The notes under the pieces: generated by a model
What the model was told of the DNA's origin: nothing
Database searches by the model: none
Seen by the model: the letters and a program-made list of their open reading frames with translations, nothing else
Program-made: the position numbers and the translations under genes
From: Paracoccaceae bacterium
GTDB lineage: Bacteria; Pseudomonadota; Alphaproteobacteria; Rhodobacterales; Rhodobacteraceae
Direction of reading: 5' to 3'
Length of the DNA stretch: 5,300 nucleotides
Assembly (NCBI GenBank): GCA_026709725.1
Contig: JAPOSK010000337.1
Location: forward strand, 447-5,746
Shown here: positions 1 through 5,300 of the stretch, piece by piece
Layout of the letters: each line of letters starts with the position of its first letter
How positions within the stretch are numbered: position 1 is the stretch's first letter

Positions 1-754
1 CGTGGTTGCCGAGCTGGAGCCGATGTTCGTCCATGACCCCCAAGTGACGGTTGCCTGAGATCCTCGAGGATCAGGGCTGGCAGGAGAACCAACCCGTGAC
101 CGTCATGACGGATGGCGGGGACACGGTCATCACCATGGCCCGGCATCGGAGCATGTCCTCAACGGGTTTCCCATCACCATGCGGATCACGGTCCTGCGGC
201 ACTCTGTGAAAGGGCTGGCGCATCACAATGCCAGGGCGGCCACCACGCTGGACCGGCGTCTGCGCCGGATCAAGGGCTTTCTCTGGCACGGCCACCGGCA
301 TGAGGGTCAGGCGGTCATCGCGGATCTGGTGGATGATCTGGAGACCATCGAGACGAACTCTGCCAGCATCAAGGCCCTGCGCAAGGCCGCTGGCGAGTTC
401 CAGACCGACATCGCAAACAACCGGACCATGATCCCGAACACTGCCGCGTGACGGTGCTACGGAGAGCGGGTCTCCACCGGCTTTGTCGAAAGTGCGGTCA
501 ACGCCGTTGTCGGGAAACGCTTCGCGAAGACACGACCGATGCGCCGGTCAAAGCAGGGGGCCCGTCACATGCTCCAGACCCGGACCCGCGTCCTGGACGG
601 GACACGCAAGGCCAGGTGCCAGTCCTGGCATCCCGGACTCTTCAGCGGGGCCAATACAGATCAGGAGATTGAACGACCAGTCCGCCTGACTCCGGAGTTT
701 TTGGTGGTCCCCGAATCGGGCCAGGAACCGGGGAGTGTCGGAAAATGTCAGTAA
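1..754 (+). pseudogene. Decayed transposase, ISKra4-like, C-terminal part (left end outside window)
   Basis: This is a remnant of a DDE-type insertion-sequence transposase that no longer reads as one protein. From about 48 to 128, frame 3 gives RLPEILEDQGWQENQPVTV followed by MTDGGDTV, which resembles the catalytic-core region ending in a 'TDGG' aspartate motif. From about 155 the homology moves to frame 2: EHVLNGFPITMRITVL, then KGLAHHNA, LDRRLRRIKGFLWHG, LVDDLETIE and ALRKAAGEF. After a TGA at 449-451 the same frame continues with YGERVSTGFVESAVNAVVGK, SKQGARHMLQTRTRVLDG and SWHPG (to about 640). These blocks match, from memory, the C-terminal half of ISKra4-family transposases. Lesions are a TGA at 45-47, a probable one-base shift at the C5 run 37-41, a frame change with probable loss of several codons between about 128 and 155, and the TGA at 449-451. 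The frame-2 stop is at 752-754, but recognisable similarity ends near 640. It is certainly broken; the family name is less certain and a search would settle it. Confidence 0.75.
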
Positions 755-797
755 AAGTCAGCCATGGGAGAATCACTCCCGACGGATGCCCGATGCA

Positions 798-827
798 TTG
801 CAAACGATACGCGCCGGGGGGTATAGG
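798..827 (+). promoter_or_regulatory. Possible weak sigma-70-type promoter
   Basis: TTGCAA (798-803) and TATAGG (822-827) each match the -35/-10 consensus at four of six bases with an 18-nt spacer. GATAAT at 834-839 is a better -10 hexamer but has no -35 at the right distance, and TTGTCA at 847-852 is a good -35 without a matching -10. In GC-rich proteobacteria such matches are weak evidence, so this is a candidate only. Confidence 0.2.
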
Positions 828-882
828 GGGGCGGATAATTCCGGTTTTGTCAGACGATTTTTTTTGCAGTTGAATTCGACAT

Positions 883-890
883 GGGGAGGA
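883..890 (+). promoter_or_regulatory. Ribosome binding site of the binding-protein gene
   Basis: GGGGAGGA contains the core GGAGG (885-889), five bases before the ATG at 895. It is the best Shine-Dalgarno in the window and fixes the start of the binding-protein gene. It fits the high expression expected of a periplasmic binding protein relative to its membrane partners. Confidence 0.8.
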
Positions 891-894
891 AGAC

Positions 895-2025
895 ATGAAA
901 AAACTTCTGGTGACTCTTGTATTGACAGCGCTGAGTGCGACAGGGACGCTGTCCGAGGTCAGGGTGGGTATGATCACCACGCTTTCAGGCGGCGGAGCAG
1001 GCCTTGGCATTGATGTGCGTGACGGTTTCATGCTGGCGATCAAGCAGTCGGGTCGTGATGACATTGAGGTCGTGATCGAGGATGATCAGCGCAAACCCGA
1101 TATCGCTGTCCAGCTCGCGGACAAGATGATCCAGTCGGAGAATGTTGATGTCCTGACCGGCATCATCTGGTCAAATCTCGCCATGGCTGTGGTGCCAGGC
1201 GCAACAGCGCAGGGCACGTTCTACCTTTCCCCCAATGCCGGGCCATCACTTCTGGCAGGCAGGGGATGCCATGAGAACTACTTCAATGTTGCATGGCAGA
1301 ACGACAATTTGCATGAGGCGGCCGGTGCCCATGCCAATACGGCAGGTTACCGCAACAGTTTTATCCTGGCACCAAACTATCCGGCCGGTCAGGATGCGTT
1401 GACCGGTTACAAGCGCATGTATGATGGGGCTCTCGCCGGTGAGGTCTTCACAAAGCTTGGACAGACAGACTATGCAGCCGAGATTGCCCAGATCCGGGCA
1501 TCCGGTGCCGACAGTGTGTTTTTCTTCCTTCCGGGCGGCATGGGAATTTCGTTCCTGAAGCAGTACGCTGACAGCGGTGTCGATATGCCGGTTCTTGGGC
1601 CCGCATTCAGTTTTGATCAGGGAATTCTGCAGGCGGTTGGCGATGCGGCACTCGGTGTGGTCAATACCAGCCAGTGGAACAAGGACATTGATATCCCGGT
1701 CAATGCGGCCTTTGTCGAAAGCTTCCAGAAGGAATACGGTCGTTTGCCCTCGCTTTATGCCAGCCAGGGCTTTGACACTGCCAATTTGCTGTTGTCTGCC
1801 CTCGAAGTGGCAAATCCGTCTGATATGGATGCATTCCGCACGGCCCTGCGGGCTGCGGATTTTGCCAGCACACGTGGAGATTTCCGTTTCGGACCGAACC
1901 ATCATCCGATCCAGACGCTCTACGCCCGTGAAGTCATCCGTGAGGGTGATGTGTACACAAACCGGATCATCGGGGTTGCCCTCGCTGATCATGCTGATGC
2001 ATATGCGGGTGACTGCGCCATGTAA
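895..2025 (+). CDS. Periplasmic substrate-binding protein of a branched-chain amino-acid-type ABC transporter (LivJ/LivK-like)
   Basis: This protein of 376 aa is the usual length for the type I periplasmic binding proteins of the HAAT family (Peripla_BP_6). A Sec signal peptide is visible: MKK, a hydrophobic stretch at residues 4-15, and likely cleavage near residue 20, before EVRVGMITTLSGGGAGLG, which is the typical first strand of the mature protein. There is no lipobox cysteine, so it should be soluble in the periplasm. Likely ligand-contacting segments by family analogy are LSPNAGPS (about 111-118), NYPAGQD (161-167) and FSFDQ (238-242). The only two cysteines are C125 (in GRGCHEN) and C374, near the C-terminus (GDCAM), and could form a disulfide. 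The start is set by the GGAGG at 885-889. It is first in the operon, 27 nt before the LivH-like gene. The ligand is unknown: a hydrophobic or branched-chain amino acid is the default, and an aromatic acid or amide is equally possible. Confidence 0.93.
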   Translation: MKKLLVTLVLTALSATGTLSEVRVGMITTLSGGGAGLGIDVRDGFMLAIKQSGRDDIEVVIEDDQRKPDIAVQLADKMIQSENVDVLTGIIWSNLAMAVVPGATAQGTFYLSPNAGPSLLAGRGCHENYFNVAWQNDNLHEAAGAHANTAGYRNSFILAPNYPAGQDALTGYKRMYDGALAGEVFTKLGQTDYAAEIAQIRASGADSVFFFLPGGMGISFLKQYADSGVDMPVLGPAFSFDQGILQAVGDAALGVVNTSQWNKDIDIPVNAAFVESFQKEYGRLPSLYASQGFDTANLLLSALEVANPSDMDAFRTALRAADFASTRGDFRFGPNHHPIQTLYAREVIREGDVYTNRIIGVALADHADAYAGDCAM

Positions 2026-2052
2026 CCCCATTCGGCCAGTCCCTGCGGCCCC

Positions 2053-2979
2053 ATGTCCGTCATCCTGATCGTCGAGCAGGTCCTCAACGGTCTGCAGTTC
2101 GGTGTCATGCTGTTTCTGATGGCGGCCGGTCTGACGCTGATCTTTGGTGTCATGGGGCTGATCAACCTCGCACACGGTTCCCTCTACATGATCGGGGCTT
2201 TCGCCGCCGCGGCAACGGCGGAGGTGACCGGGTCGTTTCTGCTGGCCCTTGCTGCGGCCCTTGCCGCCGCCGCTGCAGCCGGTGCCATCATCGAAGTGAC
2301 GGTCATCCGTCGTCTCTACGCAGCCCCGCATCTCAATCAGGTGCTGGCGACCTTTGCCCTGATCCTCATCCTGTCCGAGGGCACACGATGGGTCTTCGGA
2401 TCCTTCCCGCTCTTTCTCGACATCCCCGACATCCTGTCCGGGACCGTAACGTTACCCGGAGGAATTCAGTACTCGCTTTATCGCCTCATCCTCATTGCCA
2501 CCGGCTTTGCCATCGCGATTGGTCTGTGGGTCCTTATTGAACGAACACGCCTTGGCATCCAGATTCGTGCCGGAGAGAATGACCGGGAGATGATCGCAGT
2601 TCTCGGCGTCGACATCTCAAGCCTCTACACACTGGTCTTTGCCCTCGGTGCGGCGCTGGCCGGACTTGCGGGTGCCCTTGTCGGCGCGATCCAGTCCGTG
2701 CAGGTGGGAATGGGGGAGCCTGTCCTGATTCTGGCTTTTGTCGTGATTGTCATCGGTGGTATCGGCTCAATACGCGGTGCTCTCGTCGGTGCCCTGCTTG
2801 TTGGCCTGACCGATACGCTCGGGGGTGTGTTCCTGCCTGAGATCTTCAAGGTCTTCATGGAACCCGGCGCCGCACAGAGGAGCGGTTCAGCCCTTGCAGC
2901 CATGGGGATCTATGTTCTTATGGGAGGTGTCCTGGTTTGGCGCCCGACCGGTCTTTTTGGAGTCCGGAGATGCATCTGA
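2053..2979 (+). CDS. livH: Branched-chain amino-acid-type ABC transporter permease (LivH-like)
   Basis: This 308-aa inner-membrane protein is one of the two subunits forming the translocation path. The N-terminus EQVLNGLQFGVMLFLMAAGL followed by TLIFGVMGLINLAHGS is the hallmark of LivH permeases. Several hydrophobic segments follow, including a very alanine-rich one at about residues 60-80. The cytoplasmic coupling loop, RTRLGIQIRAGENDREMIAV and onward (about 163-185), should contact the ATPases. It is followed by VIGGIGSIRGALVGALLVGL (about 233-252), a conserved late segment. The ATG at 2053 fits the family start, but the 27 bases before it have no purine-rich Shine-Dalgarno, which is unusual. 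The 3' end overlaps the next gene by 10 nt. The family is clear; the substrate remains open and the symbol is by homology only. Confidence 0.93.
   Translation: MSVILIVEQVLNGLQFGVMLFLMAAGLTLIFGVMGLINLAHGSLYMIGAFAAAATAEVTGSFLLALAAALAAAAAAGAIIEVTVIRRLYAAPHLNQVLATFALILILSEGTRWVFGSFPLFLDIPDILSGTVTLPGGIQYSLYRLILIATGFAIAIGLWVLIERTRLGIQIRAGENDREMIAVLGVDISSLYTLVFALGAALAGLAGALVGAIQSVQVGMGEPVLILAFVVIVIGGIGSIRGALVGALLVGLTDTLGGVFLPEIFKVFMEPGAAQRSGSALAAMGIYVLMGGVLVWRPTGLFGVRRCI
2958..2962 (+). promoter_or_regulatory. Ribosome binding site deciding the LivM-like start
   Basis: TGGAG lies seven bases before the ATG at 2970. A longer reading from TTG at 2937 is possible but would add 11 polar residues (starting MAPDRSFW) not typical of this family, and no Shine-Dalgarno was noted for it. 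The ATG at 2970 is therefore preferred. Confidence 0.6.
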
Positions 2980-3956
2980 ACGAGACCGCTCTGAACGGTG
3001 CCATCCTGCTCGGGTTGCTGTCCCTGCCGCTCTATGCCCTGATTGTGGACGAGCCCTACACAATCACCCTCATGACCCGTGTGGTGATACTGGCCCTGGC
3101 CGCCGTTGGGCTGAACATCATCCTCGGTGTTGGCGGGCTGGTCAGTTTTGGCCATGCCATATTCTTTGGCATTGGCGGTTATGCGATGGGAATCCTCGCC
3201 TATCACGCCCAGACCTTCACCATTCTTGATTTCGGCCTTTTCATTACAGATGGAACCCGGCTCATGCCGGTCATCTGGCTTGTTGCCATGGCAGTCTCTG
3301 CCACAGCAGCCTTCCTGATCGGGATCCTGTCTCTCAGAACAAGCGGTGTCTACTTCATCATGATCACCCTGGCCTTCGGGCAGATGTTCTACTACTTTGC
3401 CATTTCATGGCCGGAATACGGCGGTGAAGACGGGCTGTCGATCTATGTCCGCAACACTTTCCCGGGTCTCAACACCCTGGCACCAATCCAGTTTTTTGCA
3501 ATCTGCCTTGTTCTCCTCTGCCTTGCGCTGTACATCATGGCCCGTCTGCGACGCTCCCCCTTCGGGCTGGCCCTCAATGCGGCACGTCAGTCGGGGATCC
3601 GCGTCGAGACCGTGGGCATTGATCCCGTGCGCCTCAGACTGCTGGCCTTTGTCCTTTCGGGGACGGTGACAGGACTGGCCGGAGCCCTCTATGCCGATCT
3701 CAACCGCTTTGTCTCCCCCGTGATGTTCAGCTGGCAGTTCTCGGGTGAGCTGATTGTCCTGATCGTCATCGGTGGTGTGGGCCGGTTGATGGGGCCGGTC
3801 GTCGGAGCCTGCGTCTTTGTGGCCCTTGAGCATCTCCTTGGCGGGCTGACGGAGTTCTGGCTGATCATTCTTGGCCTGATTCTGCTCGGTATCGTTCTCT
3901 TTGACCGTGGAGGCATCATCGGCTTTCTGACCGGCCGGGCCGGTGCGCATGTCTGA
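2970..3956 (+). CDS. livM: Branched-chain amino-acid-type ABC transporter permease (LivM-like)
   Basis: This is the second membrane subunit, 328 aa from the ATG at 2970 (339 aa from TTG at 2937). The family block LNIILGVGGLVSFGHAIFFG (about residues 48-67) is clear. The region RRSPFGLALNAARQSGIRVE and onward (about 194-216) is the cytoplasmic coupling loop that docks on the ATPase. FVLSGTVTGLAGALYAD and IGGVGRLMGPVVGA (about 267-280) are the conserved late membrane segments. Most of the remainder is hydrophobic, consistent with a multi-span inner-membrane protein. It lacks the extra N-terminal extension of E. coli LivM and has the shorter length common in other proteobacteria. It overlaps the LivH-like gene by 10 nt and the LivG-like gene by 8 nt, so translation is probably coupled. 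It should pair with LivH as a heterodimer. Confidence 0.93.
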   Translation: MHLNETALNGAILLGLLSLPLYALIVDEPYTITLMTRVVILALAAVGLNIILGVGGLVSFGHAIFFGIGGYAMGILAYHAQTFTILDFGLFITDGTRLMPVIWLVAMAVSATAAFLIGILSLRTSGVYFIMITLAFGQMFYYFAISWPEYGGEDGLSIYVRNTFPGLNTLAPIQFFAICLVLLCLALYIMARLRRSPFGLALNAARQSGIRVETVGIDPVRLRLLAFVLSGTVTGLAGALYADLNRFVSPVMFSWQFSGELIVLIVIGGVGRLMGPVVGACVFVALEHLLGGLTEFWLIILGLILLGIVLFDRGGIIGFLTGRAGAHV

Positions 3957-4698
3957 ACCTGTTCTCCAGACCAGTGGCTTGACAAAACGCTTCGGTGCGC
4001 TGCTGGCAACCGATGCCGTATCAATCGATCTTCGAGCGGGTGAAATCCATGCCATCATCGGTCCCAACGGTGCCGGGAAATCCACGCTGATCGAACAGAT
4101 TTGCGGTGGCGTGCGCCCCGATGCTGGCCGCGTCCTCCTCATGAAAAAAGACATCTCTGCTCTCGGGAGACATGCCCGCGCCCGCGCCGGTCTTGGCCGT
4201 ACCTTTCAGATCTCGGCCCTGGCGATGGAGGACAGTGTGCTGGAAAATGTCGTTCTCGGCGCCATTGGGGCCGGGGCGGGCCCCTGGCACTTCTGGCGGT
4301 CCGCCCTTGCGTCAGAGACATTGACCGATCGTGCCAGGAGTGCCCTGTCCCGTGTGGGTCTCATGGACAGGCATGATCGCATATGTGCCACACTCAGCCA
4401 TGGTCAGCGCCGCATGCTGGAGGTTGCCGTCGCCCTTACACTGCTCCCCAGGGTGTTTGTCATGGATGAGCCCATGGCCGGACTGGGTGCGGACGGATCC
4501 AAACTCATGACAGCATTCCTTGACGATTTGCGTCATGAGGCCCCGATCCTTCTGGTTGAGCACGACATGGATGCAGTCTTCACCCTTGCTGACCGGATCA
4601 GTGTCATGGTGCACGGCAAGGTCATTGCCACCGGAACATCTGCAGAAATCCGCATGAACCGCCTGGTGCGCGAAGCCTATCTGGGGGATCTGGCATGA
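3949..4698 (+). CDS. livG: ABC transporter ATP-binding protein (LivG-like)
   Basis: This cytoplasmic ATPase has 249 aa from the ATG at 3949; a GTG at 3943 would give 251 aa. All nucleotide-binding motifs are intact: Walker A GPNGAGKST (38-46), Q-loop glutamine in GRTFQ (Q87), signature LSHGQRRMLEVA (from 149), Walker B VFVMDEP with D173 and E174, and switch histidine H205 in LLVEHDMD. The N-terminus LQTSGLTKRFGAL and the C-terminal region ending VREAYLGDLA are typical of LivG, where the conserved EAYLG end is a family trait. The ATG at 3949 is preferred because MSEPVLQTSG matches the usual spacing to the KRFG motif, though no clear Shine-Dalgarno precedes either start. Expression is probably coupled to the LivM-like gene, whose stop lies inside this gene's first codons. 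It overlaps the following gene by 4 nt (ATGA). Confidence 0.93.
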   Translation: MSEPVLQTSGLTKRFGALLATDAVSIDLRAGEIHAIIGPNGAGKSTLIEQICGGVRPDAGRVLLMKKDISALGRHARARAGLGRTFQISALAMEDSVLENVVLGAIGAGAGPWHFWRSALASETLTDRARSALSRVGLMDRHDRICATLSHGQRRMLEVAVALTLLPRVFVMDEPMAGLGADGSKLMTAFLDDLRHEAPILLVEHDMDAVFTLADRISVMVHGKVIATGTSAEIRMNRLVREAYLGDLA

Positions 4699-5300
4699 AC
4701 TTTCTCTGCATCCGGAACCTCACCGCCGGATACGGCAGTTCGCAGGCACTCCATGGAGTCGACATGACCATGGCCGAAGGCGAGGTCATGGCCCTGATGG
4801 GGCGCAACGGGATGGGCAAGACAACGACTGTCAAGGCGATTTGCCGGATGATTGATTCGGAAGGAACCCTGACACTTGGTGGACACGATCTGCATTCCCT
4901 GCCAAGCCACAGGGTCGCCCGGCTTGGCGTCGGTCTGGCTCCGGAGGGCCGTCGGTGCTTTCCTGATCTTGGGGTTCACGAAAACCTTGTTGCCGCCGCC
5001 CGGCCCGGCGACTGGACATTGAAGACAGTGACAGACCTGTTTCCGCGCCTCGGTGAACGGGCCGGTCAGAGGGCCGCATCGCTCTCGGGGGGAGAGCAGC
5101 AGATGCTGGCAATCGGCAGAGCCCTGATGACAAACCCGTCCCTGCTGATTCTTGATGAAGCAACCGAGGGACTTGCTCCCAATGTCCGGCAGGAGATCTG
5201 GCGGGCAATTTGCCAACTGAAGGCCAGAACAGGAATGGCGATTCTCCTGATCGACAAATCGGTCAGGGAATTGAAAGCCATTTCGGACACGGCAACGGTG
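4695..5300 (+). CDS. livF: ABC transporter ATP-binding protein (LivF-like), 3' end beyond window
   Basis: This is the second ATPase of the transporter. The 202 residues in the window reach the edge without a stop. LivF proteins are about 230-240 aa, so roughly 30-40 residues are missing. The ATG at 4695 overlaps the LivG-like stop in an ATGA, with GGGGGA at 4683-4688 as a plausible Shine-Dalgarno. Motifs are Walker A GRNGMGKTT (36-44, K42), the LivF-type APEGRR (82-87) in place of a Q-loop glutamine, signature LSGGEQQMLAIGRAL (130-144), Walker B LLILDEATEGLAP (D154, E155), and a switch segment LLIDKSVREL with lysine K188 where a histidine is usual in ABC ATPases. Canonical LivF has glutamine there (VEQN), and my recollection is that D-K variants exist in proteobacterial homologues. 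The catalytic glutamate is present, so it should be active. It was probably not listed as an ORF elsewhere because it is open at the edge. Confidence 0.92.
   Translation, partial: MNFLCIRNLTAGYGSSQALHGVDMTMAEGEVMALMGRNGMGKTTTVKAICRMIDSEGTLTLGGHDLHSLPSHRVARLGVGLAPEGRRCFPDLGVHENLVAAARPGDWTLKTVTDLFPRLGERAGQRAASLSGGEQQMLAIGRALMTNPSLLILDEATEGLAPNVRQEIWRAICQLKARTGMAILLIDKSVRELKAISDTATV

Larger units (their letters stand above)
755..894 (+). promoter_or_regulatory. Leader region of the transporter operon
   Basis: This 140-base stretch between the transposase remnant and the binding-protein gene has no convincing ORF and must hold the operon's promoter unless transcription enters from further upstream. 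It contains a small inverted repeat, GGGAG (766-770) and CTCCC (776-780) with a 5-nt loop. It also has two G6 runs (816-821 and 826-831) separated by TATA, a T8 run at 858-865, and a strong ribosome binding site at its 3' end. I saw no recognisable riboswitch and no clear operator for a named regulator. Confidence 0.5.

Noticed and set aside
689..702. ACTCCGGAGT palindrome followed by T5 as a terminator
   Set aside because: The palindrome has no loop, so in RNA only about three base pairs could form around a CCGG loop, which is too weak.
858..865. T8 run as an intrinsic terminator
   Set aside because: No stable GC-rich hairpin directly precedes it; the nearest inverted repeat (766-780) is about 80 bases upstream.
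642..1064. 140-codon minus-strand frame crossing the leader
   Set aside because: Its right part is antisense to the binding-protein signal peptide and mature start. The leftover sequence is proline/serine-rich with no family resemblance.
1246..2331. Long 361-codon open frame on the minus strand
   Set aside because: It lies antisense to the binding-protein and LivH-like genes, is rich in H, R, Q and D without any recognisable domain, and is a typical GC-rich shadow of real coding sequence.
2446..2455. Perfect palindrome GTAACGTTAC
   Set aside because: It lies within the LivH-like coding sequence, is short, and has no partner site; chance is the simplest explanation.
3405..4154. 249-codon open frame on the minus strand
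   Set aside because: It is antisense to the LivM/LivG-like genes, which have clear family motifs; its composition is shadow-like and no domain is visible.

Overview
The window is GC-rich, with genes packed on the + strand. Its main content is a five-gene branched-chain/hydrophobic amino-acid (HAAT/Liv-type) ABC transporter operon. The binding protein has a cleavable signal peptide and no lipobox cysteine, which points to a Gram-negative. The GC content, codon use and protein style suggest a proteobacterium, most likely an alphaproteobacterium; this is inference, because no marker gene is present.

Layout: (1) Positions 1 to about 754 hold the C-terminal part of a decayed transposase resembling the ISKra4 family. 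Two in-frame TGA codons and at least two frame changes break it. (2) Positions 755-894 are a non-coding leader with a G-rich tract, a possible weak promoter and a strong Shine-Dalgarno for the next gene. (3) Positions 895-2025 encode a periplasmic substrate-binding protein (LivJ/K-like). (4) Positions 2053-2979 and 2970-3956 encode the two membrane permeases (LivH-like, LivM-like). (5) Positions 3949-4698 and 4695 to beyond the window end encode the two ATPases (LivG-like, LivF-like). The last gene is cut by the window edge.

The binding protein captures the ligand in the periplasm and delivers it to the LivH/LivM channel, and LivG/LivF power uptake with ATP. Gene order J-H-M-G-F is the classic one. 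The last four genes are joined by overlaps of 10, 8 and 4 nt, so they are very probably co-transcribed and translationally coupled. The ligand cannot be read from the sequence. Leucine-type amino acids are only the family default; related systems in alphaproteobacteria also take up aromatic acids, amides and urea.

I found no CRISPR array, tRNA, rRNA, phage gene or new defence-type system. The odd points are modest: the transposase remnant directly upstream of the operon, a paired G6 tract in the leader, a missing Shine-Dalgarno before the LivH gene, and a lysine at the switch-histidine position of the LivF-like ATPase.
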